Positions 1 through 8,724 of a DNA stretch of 39,947 nt are shown here, one piece after another. The translations under genes and the position numbers were made by a program. Each line of letters begins with the position of its first letter. Positions within the stretch are counted from its first letter, which is position 1. This DNA comes from Cyanobacteria bacterium HKST-UBA02 (lineage in GTDB: Bacteria; Cyanobacteriota; Vampirovibrionia; Obscuribacterales; Obscuribacteraceae), in NCBI GenBank assembly GCA_020431945.1, contig JAGQHH010000271.1:1-39947 (forward strand), written 5' to 3'. The notes below the pieces were generated by a model. It did not search any database. It was not told the origin of the DNA and saw only the letters and a list, made by a program, of their open reading frames with translations.

Positions 1-88
1 TAGCTTTCACGTCGCACCCTCACACATTCCTCACCGTTTTCTTGATAGTATCGTTAATACGGCGAGAGCGGATGTCGGAGATAAAGCC

Positions 89-271
89 ATGAAATCTAAG
101 AAGAGTAAGCAGAAGCAAAAGCAGAAGCAGAAACCGAGTCGACAGCTCAAGGAATTGACGGGTGAAGTAAGAGTCGATGCCGAGTCCAGCAGTACTATCT
201 CCGGCGGTCACACAGTAGCCAAGAGTCCTTCATCCGGGACCGTGACTATTAACAACGACGGCAACTTTTAG
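89..271 (+). CDS. Small basic hypothetical protein
   Basis: A 60-residue ORF with a GGAG about 10 nt before its ATG. The N-terminus is a lysine/glutamine run (KSKKSKQKQKQKQK, from a hexanucleotide-like DNA repeat) and the rest is Ser/Gly/Thr-rich, ending in NNDGNF. There is no signal peptide or membrane segment and I recognise no family. It lies about 130 nt before the secreted DUF2059-like gene on the same strand, so the two could share a transcript. The ribosome site and position favour a real gene, but the low-complexity start means a chance ORF cannot be ruled out. Confidence 0.4.
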   Translation: MKSKKSKQKQKQKQKPSRQLKELTGEVRVDAESSSTISGGHTVAKSPSSGTVTINNDGNF

Positions 272-398
272 TTGAAGACTTCGGCGCCATTTCCAATCGT
301 CTTCAGTTCACGATTGGGTGAGTCCCTGGTATCATCCTCGAGCATAAGGAATGAAAGTTAGTATCAAGACCATCTCATTGTTTGCATAAGGAACGAAT

Positions 399-1439
399 AT
401 GAAGTCGCTTGCGGTTGCGTGCTCTCTCTTGCTAGCCGGACTCTTTCTTCAGCCATTGGCGGTGTACGCTGAAGATACGGCATCGAGTTCGAATGAATCT
501 TCCGGGAAGAAAGACGCTGAGCTTCAAAAGACTGCTGCCATCAATACTTTGCTCAAGACCATGGGATTTGCCGATCTCATAAAGGAGACAATGAACAAGG
601 CCTTCACGAAGGCTGAGGCGCTATACAGGCAACAGATGGAAGAGTACCTCCTGAAGAAGGGCATAAGCGAAGCTGAGGCAGCCAAACAGACGGATGAGAA
701 GGCGACGACCAACTTTGCAAAAGCTCGAGAGGCTCTGGAAGCGAAAGGCTATGTACGCAAGACCGAGCTGGCAGTGACGCTGGCTCTTGATGAGCATATG
801 ACCACACCGGAACTCGAGTTTCTGATCAATTATCATCAATCTCCTGTAGGCAAGCGCTCGAGGGAATTGACCTACGAGTTTGCCGAGGCCGGGAGAACCG
901 CGATGGCTTCCACGGTCAATCCCTATCTCAAGAAACTCGAGCAAGAGATTGAAGGCGGACCTCCTGCCGGCAAGTTTGAAGTGCCGAATGCTTCGGAGGT
1001 TCTCAGCAAAGTCTCGCCCGATAAGAAAGAGTTGATCGAAAAGCTTATGACCATTGCTAATCCAGGTGATGCAACGCGTGAGTCAGTCGTTCGAATCGAA
1101 GAAGAACGTCTTGCAAAAGTCATTGCCGATCCCCCGGCGAATGTCTCGGAGGAGGCTCGCCAGAAATACATTGCTTTCGAGCGAAAGTTCATTGATGCGC
1201 AGAAAACGAGGATCGACTGGAATGCCGCCTTCTATCCGGCAATGGTCGATGCCTATAATCGTCATTGCTCGGTGCAAGATCTCGAGGGTCTGGTCGAATT
1301 CTATAGTAATCCCAGGGCGCAGGAGATAAACAATAAACTCAGCGTCTATATTGTCGAAGCCCTGCAATCGATGCAAAAACTCTGGCTTGCCGATTTTGTG
1401 AAGTCGGTGGGAGAAATCGACTCGAAGGCAAATCAATAG
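399..1439 (+). CDS. Secreted DUF2059-like helical protein
   Basis: A 346-residue protein with a clear signal peptide (residues 1-24, hydrophobic LLLAGLF core, cleavage after AVYA), so it is exported. AAGGA lies about 8 nt before the ATG. The mature part is almost all charged helix and contains two copies of a motif typical of DUF2059-type proteins: an acidic helix followed by Tyr/Phe-x-SP/NP-x-G/A (LEFLINYHQSPVGKR near 139-153 and LEGLVEFYSNPRAQE near 295-309). The family function is unknown; members are periplasmic. The gene converges on the double histidine kinase and their 3' ends overlap by 7 bp (1433-1439), so there is no room for a terminator between them. Family assignment rests on motif memory. 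Confidence 0.75.
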   Translation: MKSLAVACSLLLAGLFLQPLAVYAEDTASSSNESSGKKDAELQKTAAINTLLKTMGFADLIKETMNKAFTKAEALYRQQMEEYLLKKGISEAEAAKQTDEKATTNFAKAREALEAKGYVRKTELAVTLALDEHMTTPELEFLINYHQSPVGKRSRELTYEFAEAGRTAMASTVNPYLKKLEQEIEGGPPAGKFEVPNASEVLSKVSPDKKELIEKLMTIANPGDATRESVVRIEEERLAKVIADPPANVSEEARQKYIAFERKFIDAQKTRIDWNAAFYPAMVDAYNRHCSVQDLEGLVEFYSNPRAQEINNKLSVYIVEALQSMQKLWLADFVKSVGEIDSKANQ

Positions 1440-4393
1440 CTGGCCTCTGGAAGCTCGAGCCAGAATTTGCTTCCGGAGCCGACCCGGGATGAGAAATCAA
1501 GCCTGCCTGATTGCGCCTCGGCTAGCTTCTTGCTGATGAACAGACCGAGACCACTCCCTTTGCTTCGATCTTCTGATGCTATCTGGTCGAATCTGGCGAA
1601 GATCTTATGGGCGTCTTCTTCAGGGATTCCTCTACCGTTATCGCTGACAATGATCTTCACCATACCGTCTGTTTTCTCTTCCTTTATCTCGATCCGAGAT
1701 TGCTCAGGTGAAAATTTGACTGCATTGGAAAGCAAGTTGACCAGTATCTGAATCGATCGATCGGGATCGGCCAGAACCTCGAAGGACGAGTTGTCGACTA
1801 CGATCTCGATATCCTTGAGCTCCGCCATGGCGCGCACGGCATCGACGGAGGGATCGATTATTTCTTTTGTTGAAACGGCTCTGACCTCTACATCCAGAGC
1901 AACCGAGCCGTCATCCTTGAGGCTGTTGAGAACAAGAAGATCATCGGCCAGATCGCTCAACCTGCGTATCTCCGGCAAAGCCCTTCTGATCATTCTTTGT
2001 CCCTTCTCATTGAGGTCGCCTGTTTCCACAAGGGATGTGAACCCGGCTGCTACCGAAAGCAACGGGTCTTTGAGATCTTCGCGCAAGAGAGACGACAGCT
2101 CCTGTCGCTCCTTCTCGAGCCCGGCGATACTTCGTGCGGCTTCGAAGAAGAAAGAGTCTAAGTAAGCAAGCTCGAAATCCGCTCTCCTTTTATCAGAGAT
2201 CGCTGCTTGCCTGAGCTCCTCTCGGCGCGACAGCCGCCCGGCATTCTCCTCTATATTGCGCAATCGAGAGAGCACGTCTTTCCAGATCCGCAGTGCACCG
2301 AGACCGGTCAGGAATGCCACCAGCACCGATGCTACCGCCAGGACTTTGAGGACGTTACCTCTCAGCTCTGCTATTCGTTGTGCGTGCATGGTGTCCAGTT
2401 CTGCCAGCTCGGCGAGCAGTCCGCCGGCTTTCGTGAAAGTAGCTGAAGAGAGCTTGCCGCTCTCGAGCATTTTCTTCATGGTGCTTGCCAGCTGGGGAGC
2501 CGAGTCGGCCAGCTCATCGGGCGCAGCGGCAGCCAGGTCATCGGCAATTTTCTTCATCTCCTCCACTTTTCCCTGAACCTGCTCAAGCTCTTCAGGGACT
2601 TCGACCCGTGAGCCTTTCTCCAGCTTCACCAGAGCCGCAAGATCTTCATCGATCTGCCTTTTGGTTTTTTCACGTGCTCTGGTCTCCTCATCGGAGTCGC
2701 CAGGGATGCGTCTCACAGACAGGAGCATCAGGTGAGTCACTCCCGAGGACAGGCGGGTGGTGTGTTGGAAGATCTCTCTTGATCGCAACTCGCTGGCAAT
2801 CTCCTGATCGACCTGGTTGATCAGGACTCCCAGAAGTATTACTGCTGTGGCTGAAACGGCCATGGATCTGCCGATCAGAATCAGAAGCGTCTTGCCAAGA
2901 TTGGACAAGCCGTTAGAGCGAGAGAAGCGAGCGGAGGACCAGGACAAACCGGATAAATCGGACAAGCCGGATATGCCGGACAGATCGGACAGACCGGACA
3001 AACCGGACAGACCGGACTGATCGGACACACCGGACGAATTAATTCCCGCATTTAGATCACTGGGTTTCTCCTGAAGAAGAAAGGCGAGATCAGCTCCGTC
3101 CCCTTCCCGCTTAAGCTCTATCGACTGCCCGTGGCATAGATGCTGCACCAGCGCGAGTGTCCTGGACTCTCTCGACCCCGAAGGAGACGCGGCACTTTTG
3201 ATCGACACTTTCAATCCGGATTCTGCGGATACACTTACGGATACAGACGACTCTTCTCCGGCGAAGGTCTGGACCAGCGAAATGACGGCTCTCGTCAGTG
3301 AATCCGGATCGCACTTCAGACTTCCCGACTCGGCATGAATGTCGACCGGGCCGCAATCTGCACCGAGCAAGACTTCCTCTATGGAAGCCCGGAGATCATC
3401 GCACGACGTCATACTGACGGTCATATTCCACTTGCCGGAACGCAACTTATCCAGATCGAGAATATCGTTGATCAACGCTATCAAGTCGGCGCAGAGCCCC
3501 TTGAGACGGCGGATCAGGTCTTCCTGGCTCTTGCCGATCGTTCCCAACGCTCCGGCTTCGATCAACGAGACGACTCCCGCGATGGATGTCATCGGTGCTC
3601 GTATGTCGTGCGATACCACGGCGCCGAGCTCCTGACGAAACTCTTCTCGTCTGGTGATACTGTTCGCCGTATCGCAAAGAACCTTTTCGAGCTGCCCGAG
3701 CTCATCTTTACCGGCAATCAGTGGTGACAATATGCTGCCCTTCTGGAAGCTATCGATCTGGCTCAATAACAGATCGACTCCCGAGACGACCGAGCGTTGC
3801 GACCAGTAAAGCAGGGCGATGGTCGCGGCGACGACGGCGACAAGCAGAGCGGCCAGCTCCAGTTGCAATTCGCGGCTGGCGCGCTGGAACGAGCTGGTAT
3901 CGCTTGCCGGTGCCATGAACGTCGATTGATAGTCCTGAATCAGATGCATCGAATCCTTGATCAGTTGGCGCGCCTTCATTGCCGGACCGACCTGCAAGGC
4001 GCTCTCCACAATCGAGAACTTTCGCATCATCATCTCGTAGGGAACAACCGCTATAATCGCCTTCTGCAAGTCTGTCGTTCTCTGCATGAGTTCCGGCTGA
4101 TCGCCGGTCAGCTGCTTCAGCTCCTTCAGTTCTGCCGCGAGCTGCTTCAATCCTGCGATATGCTTTTTGCCAATCTCCTCGTCCCGGCTGACGCTATAGA
4201 AAGCCGCTGCAGCCAGGCAGCGCACATGGAGACGCTGCACCTCGTCCAGGGAGGCGACTATGCGCATTCTCGATATTCGCTTCTCCAGTTTCTGCTCGTT
4301 GGCGTTGAGCTGCTCTAGTAAAATGGCGGAGATACCCAGCTGGAATGCCAGGGGAAGAGTGATCATAGCCATGATTTTGTGAGCTAGTCGCAC
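1433..4393 (-). CDS. Fused double sensor histidine kinase with split catalytic residues
   Basis: A 986-residue protein made of two sensor-kinase units in tandem. Unit 1: TM 7-25, helical extracytoplasmic region about 30-175, TM 179-197, HAMP about 200-250, HisKA with intact phospho-acceptor H262 (SHDIRAP), then an ATPase-like region whose N-box asparagines are replaced (S372, T376) and whose G boxes are gone. A low-complexity Ser-Gly-Leu linker (454-484) follows. Unit 2: TM 501-525, sensor about 528-680, TM 682-703, HAMP-like region, HisKA with Glu772 where the His should be (REDLKDP), then a complete HATPase (N886/N890, DNGRG 918-922, GSGLGL 946-951). One full kinase is therefore split over two halves. 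The start is GTG, 6 nt after the caspase stop, so translation is probably coupled; Met8 is an alternative. No response regulator is adjacent. Confidence 0.9.
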   Translation of the reverse strand: MRLAHKIMAMITLPLAFQLGISAILLEQLNANEQKLEKRISRMRIVASLDEVQRLHVRCLAAAAFYSVSRDEEIGKKHIAGLKQLAAELKELKQLTGDQPELMQRTTDLQKAIIAVVPYEMMMRKFSIVESALQVGPAMKARQLIKDSMHLIQDYQSTFMAPASDTSSFQRASRELQLELAALLVAVVAATIALLYWSQRSVVSGVDLLLSQIDSFQKGSILSPLIAGKDELGQLEKVLCDTANSITRREEFRQELGAVVSHDIRAPMTSIAGVVSLIEAGALGTIGKSQEDLIRRLKGLCADLIALINDILDLDKLRSGKWNMTVSMTSCDDLRASIEEVLLGADCGPVDIHAESGSLKCDPDSLTRAVISLVQTFAGEESSVSVSVSAESGLKVSIKSAASPSGSRESRTLALVQHLCHGQSIELKREGDGADLAFLLQEKPSDLNAGINSSGVSDQSGLSGLSGLSDLSGISGLSDLSGLSWSSARFSRSNGLSNLGKTLLILIGRSMAVSATAVILLGVLINQVDQEIASELRSREIFQHTTRLSSGVTHLMLLSVRRIPGDSDEETRAREKTKRQIDEDLAALVKLEKGSRVEVPEELEQVQGKVEEMKKIADDLAAAAPDELADSAPQLASTMKKMLESGKLSSATFTKAGGLLAELAELDTMHAQRIAELRGNVLKVLAVASVLVAFLTGLGALRIWKDVLSRLRNIEENAGRLSRREELRQAAISDKRRADFELAYLDSFFFEAARSIAGLEKERQELSSLLREDLKDPLLSVAAGFTSLVETGDLNEKGQRMIRRALPEIRRLSDLADDLLVLNSLKDDGSVALDVEVRAVSTKEIIDPSVDAVRAMAELKDIEIVVDNSSFEVLADPDRSIQILVNLLSNAVKFSPEQSRIEIKEEKTDGMVKIIVSDNGRGIPEEDAHKIFARFDQIASEDRSKGSGLGLFISKKLAEAQSGRLDFSSRVGSGSKFWLELPEASY
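2942..3034 (-). repeat. 9-bp-type tandem repeat in kinase linker
   Basis: About ten imperfect copies of a gacagaccg-like 9-mer (plus-strand reading) encode the (SGL/SDL)n linker between the two kinase units. The repeat stays in frame, so copy-number change would alter linker length without breaking the gene. Confidence 0.8.
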
Positions 4394-4399
4394 GGGATT

Positions 4400-6160
4400 T
4401 TACCAGCGGTTGTTCATCTGCTGGAGCAGCTTCTTCGCCAGTGAGCGTGCCATCTGAGGGATCACCGTCGATTCGAAATAGTGCTTGCCGCCGCCGGTAT
4501 CGCCGGTCCATGGTGCTTTCGACACGATGTCGCTGACCGAAGCGACTTCGGTGAAATTGCTCATATCGATTACACGTGCCGTGGCGGACAGGCTGTACCT
4601 GTTCGACCAGGTCGTCGGTCTCCAGGTGACCTCCTTGATCTTGCCGACGATGAGAAACGGAGGAGGAGCGGTCAGTTTGTCTTTCACCGCTTTCCAGTCG
4701 GCGGCAGTGAATTTGGAGCAGTCGAACATTTTATAAGAAGCAAATTGAGGGAAGCTATTCCGCATGAAGTTGCCCATAGCCACGTGGGTGACGAATCGAT
4801 TTTTTGTTTTCGAGTTGTCGGCGAGCTCGTTGGAGAGTGCGTCTGTAAGGGTTAGGGGCAGGTCCATCAGCTCGTTCGGGCTCTGCACCACGCCCCAGAG
4901 CGTGCCGTCGGAAGGATAGACGGTGGCTTTCTCCGGACCGCCGAAAGGAATGATGCCGAAGATTGGCGCCGCGCTTGCCGGCTGTTTGCTCTGGGTCGCC
5001 GCCGTGGATTCAGTGTTTGATGTGGTGCTCGATGTGGTGCTTGACGTGGTGGCGGTCTTGCCGCTGGAAGTATCGGTCTTCGGAGGCGTGGCTCCGGCAG
5101 GCACACTTGCCACCGGCTGTTGCGCGCTGCTCGCGCTCACAGGAGGTCTCTCGGGTTTGGGCTTGGGCAGGGTGTACTCTTGCGAGTGGCGCGGCTTCGC
5201 CGGGCGGGAAAGCAGCGCCACCTCGTCGCCTTTCCAGTGCATCAGCATCACCGGTATCTGGTCCACGCGCCGATCGAACTTCACCTCTTGCTCGACCTCG
5301 TCTTTGAGATTGTCGAAGGCCGTGGAAAGGTTGGTGGTAATTCCTTTTACCTGCAGGGAGTCGATCAGTTTTCTCGTGAAGACGCCGTTCTCGTAGCGCT
5401 TCGATTCCCAGGATCGCTGGTCGGCGCTGCTCGAGCTGATGATGATCATCCCCTGTCCGGCGACGCTGGAGAGATTGAAGTTCTGGGTGCGGAGCAAACC
5501 TTTGCCACCGGCCGCGGCGCCGCTGTTGCAGGCGTCGAGGAACAGTACGACCCGGTCGCAGCTGGTGCGGCGTTTGATCGTCTGCGCCAGGGTCTCGAGC
5601 TCGATAGCTGATGAGAAGAGATTGTCCGGATCCGTATCGTAGGCGATCAGGAAGTTTTCCCCGGCTACATCGAGCTCTTTCGGGCTGCCATGAGTAGAGG
5701 CGAATATCAACACGACATCGTCTGCCAGCACCCGCCTGGGCAGCCAGTCGTCGCCCAGCACCATTTCTATATTTCTCTGGGTTGCTTCTTCGTCCAGCAG
5801 TAGTAGCACGTGATCCTTCGCGAAGTTACCCTTCTCGATGAGAAAGTTGGCGAAGTCCCGGGCGTCTTTTGCCGAGAAGTGCAGGGTGGGTATGCGGTTG
5901 TCCTGGAACTTATCGATGCCGATGATGACGGCCCATTTGTCGCGTATGGGTCGGTTCGGATCGCTCGACTGCTCGCCGGACGTAGCTGCGTTGGGCCCTG
6001 CTTCCTCTGCGCACCTGCCGGGTGTTGTATTGAGCACGAGCAATGCCAGGGAAGCCATGGCTAGAGCCTTCACCTGGCGCGATTCCAGTCTCGAGATCAG
6101 AAGTTTCGCAGCCTTGATCCGGCTGTTTAGTTTTGCCCATGCGTTGAGGAGCAGTGCCAT
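4400..6160 (-). CDS. Caspase-domain (peptidase C14) protein A, exported
   Basis: A 586-residue protein with GGAGG 5 nt before the ATG. A hydrophobic segment (residues 31-50) acts as signal peptide or anchor. The caspase domain (about 70-310) starts KWAVIIGIDKF and has the catalytic His in FASTHGS (H157) and Cys in FLDACNSG (C211), both intact; DACxSG is typical of bacterial C14 peptidases and metacaspases. A Pro/Ser/Thr-rich linker (about 320-400, low complexity) leads to a C-terminal domain of about 180 residues (from FGIIPFGGPEKATVYP to the end) that I do not recognise; alternating strands and a long final helix suggest a periplasmic alpha/beta fold. It is the third gene of a leftward operon, 39 nt after its paralogue and 6 nt before the double kinase. 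The substrate is unknown. Confidence 0.9.
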   Translation of the reverse strand: MALLLNAWAKLNSRIKAAKLLISRLESRQVKALAMASLALLVLNTTPGRCAEEAGPNAATSGEQSSDPNRPIRDKWAVIIGIDKFQDNRIPTLHFSAKDARDFANFLIEKGNFAKDHVLLLLDEEATQRNIEMVLGDDWLPRRVLADDVVLIFASTHGSPKELDVAGENFLIAYDTDPDNLFSSAIELETLAQTIKRRTSCDRVVLFLDACNSGAAAGGKGLLRTQNFNLSSVAGQGMIIISSSSADQRSWESKRYENGVFTRKLIDSLQVKGITTNLSTAFDNLKDEVEQEVKFDRRVDQIPVMLMHWKGDEVALLSRPAKPRHSQEYTLPKPKPERPPVSASSAQQPVASVPAGATPPKTDTSSGKTATTSSTTSSTTSNTESTAATQSKQPASAAPIFGIIPFGGPEKATVYPSDGTLWGVVQSPNELMDLPLTLTDALSNELADNSKTKNRFVTHVAMGNFMRNSFPQFASYKMFDCSKFTAADWKAVKDKLTAPPPFLIVGKIKEVTWRPTTWSNRYSLSATARVIDMSNFTEVASVSDIVSKAPWTGDTGGGKHYFESTVIPQMARSLAKKLLQQMNNRW

Positions 6161-6199
6161 TTATACCTCCGTTTGATCTTGACAGGATGCTGCGCTCGA

Positions 6200-7786
6200 T
6201 TATTTGTTCAGCTCTTTGATTACCGCGCTCGTGATATCGATTCCGTTATCCTCTAGCGGTGGTGGATCTCCGCTTTTGAGTATTTTCACATCCTCATAGC
6301 TATAACCCAGTGAAACCGCTACTTTTGTAATTGCTTCCTTGAGCTGCTTCTGGAGTTTTGCGTCGATTGCCGCGAGGTCCTTCTGGTAGACGGCAGCGGT
6401 CTGGTCGATTTCAGCCTGCATGCTTTTTTGGAGATTGTTGAGCTCGACCTGAGAATACTGTCTCGAGGTCTTTGCGTTCTCGAACTTCACGTTCTGCTGG
6501 TTTACCAACGCTTTCAAGTTGAGCTCAAACGCCTTTAGCTTTCCTAATGTTTCGCGAACCTCGAGCCAGGAGTTTATTGCCACATTCGATTGCACGACCA
6601 GACTGCCTATAAGCTTACTGGCTGAAGCATCACCCTCATTTGCAGCTCTCTTCAGAACTGCAATCGCCTCGTTGTAGCGATTCTGCGCCAGCAGTTCTTT
6701 TCCTTGCGATACCAGACTCGGAGGCTCTTGCGAGTCGCGTGAGGTTACAAGAACTTGTTCAGGTTTGGGCAACGTGTATGCCTGGGACTGGCGCGGACGA
6801 CTTGGGCGAGAAAGCAACGCCACCTCTTCCCCTTTCCAGTTCATGAGCATCATGGGTACCTGGTCAACGCGCCGATCGAACTTCACCTCTTGCTCGACCT
6901 GGTCCTTGAGATTATTGAAAGCGGTGGAAAGGTTTGTGGTGAGTCCCTTCACTTGCAGCGAGTCGATCAGCTTTCTTGTGAAGACACCGTTCTCATAGCG
7001 CTTCGATTCCCAGGACCGCTGGTCGGCGCTGCTGGAGCTGATGATGATCATCCCCTGACCGGCTATACTGGTCAGATCGAAGTTGTGAGTGCGAAGCAAG
7101 CCTTTGCCACCAGCAGCGGCGCCGCTGTTGCATGCATCGAGGAAAAGTACGACCCGGTCGCAATTGGTTCTGCGTTTGACGGTTTGAGCAAGGGTCTCGA
7201 GCTCGAGGCCTGATGAGAACAGATTATCGGGATTGGTGTCATAGGCGATCAGGAAGTTTTCGCCGGCTACATCGAGTTCTTTCGGGCTGCCGTGGGTGGA
7301 AGCAAAAATCAATACGACGTCGTCTGCCAGCACACGTCTGGGTAGCCAGTCGTCACCGAGTACCATCTCGATGTTTTTCTGAGTAGCGTCTTCGTCCAGC
7401 ATTAGCAGCACGTGATCTCTCGCGAAGTTGCCCTTCTCGACGAGAAAGTCTGCGAAGTCCCGGGCGTCTTTGACCGAATAGTGCAGGGTGGGTATGCGGC
7501 TATCGCGGAATTTATCGATGCCGATGATGACGGCCCATTTGTCGCGGATTGGTCTGTTGGGATCGCTCGACTGCTCGGCTGGGTTCGCTGTGTCCCCACG
7601 CGCTGCATTTGAAGCTGAGACCTTCGAATTTGGTGCATTCTTACCTGCAGCCTCGGCGAAGGTATGGGGCGTCAGAGCGAAGAGGAGCATTGCTACCGAA
7701 ATGATCGCGATCGCCCTTGCCCTTGCTCTGCGCAATCCGTCTTTCGAGACAAGGTGCTTTTCCTGACCGGTAAGGAGCGATGTCAT
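6200..7786 (-). CDS. Caspase-domain (C14) protein B with OmpH/Skp-like tail
   Basis: A 528-residue protein with GGAG 7 nt before the ATG. The signal sequence is residues 20-45. The caspase domain (about 78-320) is close to identical to that of its downstream neighbour over long stretches, with intact catalytic H165 (FASTHGS) and C219 (FLDACNSG). The C-terminal part differs completely: a short TPR/SEL1-like helical pair (about 355-395, GKELLAQNRYNEAIAVLKRAA) and then a long coiled coil (about 415-490) ending in GIDITSAVIKELNK. That ending matches the DITxxVIxxLN end of OmpH/Skp periplasmic chaperones, a match from memory. This suggests a protease tethered to a Skp-like helical arm in the periplasm. 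The pair probably arose by tandem duplication followed by exchange of the C-terminal module. Confidence 0.9.
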   Translation of the reverse strand: MTSLLTGQEKHLVSKDGLRRARARAIAIISVAMLLFALTPHTFAEAAGKNAPNSKVSASNAARGDTANPAEQSSDPNRPIRDKWAVIIGIDKFRDSRIPTLHYSVKDARDFADFLVEKGNFARDHVLLMLDEDATQKNIEMVLGDDWLPRRVLADDVVLIFASTHGSPKELDVAGENFLIAYDTNPDNLFSSGLELETLAQTVKRRTNCDRVVLFLDACNSGAAAGGKGLLRTHNFDLTSIAGQGMIIISSSSADQRSWESKRYENGVFTRKLIDSLQVKGLTTNLSTAFNNLKDQVEQEVKFDRRVDQVPMMLMNWKGEEVALLSRPSRPRQSQAYTLPKPEQVLVTSRDSQEPPSLVSQGKELLAQNRYNEAIAVLKRAANEGDASASKLIGSLVVQSNVAINSWLEVRETLGKLKAFELNLKALVNQQNVKFENAKTSRQYSQVELNNLQKSMQAEIDQTAAVYQKDLAAIDAKLQKQLKEAITKVAVSLGYSYEDVKILKSGDPPPLEDNGIDITSAVIKELNK

Positions 7787-7856
7787 CGATTTCTCCGGAG
7801 GATCTTCTCGGTGGGGACTTCTCTGCGGGATGCCATATTATCGGTCGCTGCGGCGC

Positions 7857-7916
7857 CTTGCCTGGGGCTGCTGCTTCTTACCTGGAACTGCGGCATCTTG
7901 CCTGGAACTGCGGCTT
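7857..7916. repeat. Three 20-bp tandem repeats between operon genes
   Basis: Three consecutive units of the form cttgcctggaactgcggcat with few mismatches (7857-7876, 7877-7896, 7897-7916). They lie in the 153-bp gap between the helical protein and caspase B, in the region that would be the leader of caspase B. Confidence 0.75.
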
Positions 7917-7939
7917 GCCGGGGGAGCTGTCGAAGCCGG

Positions 7940-8539
7940 CTATTGCTTGTTCAGCAAGGATTCGAGACCGTCTAGCTGCTTCTGGACGGAGTCGAACTGG
8001 CTTTTCACCATTCCTTTCACTTCTCTGCTCTTGTCCTGCAATACTCGAGCCATCGCGTCGGCTATTTCGGTCTTTCCGCTCTCGGCGGTTCGCTCGATCT
8101 CGGACTGGATGCGGGAGAGAATCTGCTCCTGACCTTTCTTGTCGCCTTTCATGCCCAGAACAAGGGCCAGGTCCATCCAGCAGGCTGTCTCTTCCGGCGA
8201 TGGGGGGTCAATCAATTCCTGGACCCGGGAAAGAGTGTCTGACGCAAGCCGCTCAGCCCTTTCCAGCTTATCTGAAGTGCAATAGGTCTGAATGATGGCG
8301 GAGGAGTCTTTCAGCATCTGCCTGAAGAAAGGATCTCGTCGGTCCTCTTTCTGGGCGCCCTCCAGCGCTTTTCTCAGATGGCTCTCGGCTGCCTCGTCGT
8401 GCCCGTTCTGATGCGCTATATGCGCCTCGAATTGATACTTCCGCCAGTCTTCCTCCTCGGCAGCCATGGAAGGCGCAGAATTAAGGAGCAAGGCGAGCAG
8501 AGCCAGGAGAGCAATGCCATATTTCGATCTCGACTTCAT
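7940..8539 (-). CDS. Small exported helical (TPR-like) protein
   Basis: A 199-residue protein. I chose the ATG at 8539 because GGAGG lies 9 nt upstream and it starts a textbook signal peptide (MKSRSKYGIALLALLALL, cleavage near SMAA). An upstream in-frame start at 8605 would put a long charged leader before that signal. The mature protein is helical with TPR-like helix pairs (HIAHQNGHDEAAESHLRKAL near 35-55; further pairs to about 140), then a charged coiled coil to the end. No catalytic motif is visible. It is the first gene of the leftward caspase/kinase operon and so may be a periplasmic adaptor; that role is inferred from position only. Confidence 0.7.
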   Translation of the reverse strand: MKSRSKYGIALLALLALLLNSAPSMAAEEEDWRKYQFEAHIAHQNGHDEAAESHLRKALEGAQKEDRRDPFFRQMLKDSSAIIQTYCTSDKLERAERLASDTLSRVQELIDPPSPEETACWMDLALVLGMKGDKKGQEQILSRIQSEIERTAESGKTEIADAMARVLQDKSREVKGMVKSQFDSVQKQLDGLESLLNKQ

Positions 8540-8706
8540 TCTCGAGGTCCTCCATTCGAGACATCCATCCAGGTGGGTCAAATATCTTTTTCCACCTTTT
8601 CCCAATTTATATACAAGTATCAGTGGCTCAATCTAGAAGAAGTCAGCCAGTTAATCCGGAGCTGGCGGGAGGTGAGCATAGTGCACCGAGAGTCGGCTGA
8701 GTTGAG

Positions 8707-8724
8707 CGCACCATTGATGGTGCG
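8707..8724. promoter_or_regulatory. Inverted repeat, possible operator
   Basis: CGCACCAT-TG-ATGGTGCG is a perfect 8-bp dyad with a 2-nt centre in the divergent region. A two-fold site of this size fits a dimeric regulator acting on both operons; no regulator is identified. Confidence 0.4.

Noticed and set aside
7857..7916. 20-bp triple repeat as a CRISPR array
   Set aside because: The units are directly adjacent without spacers and there are no cas genes.
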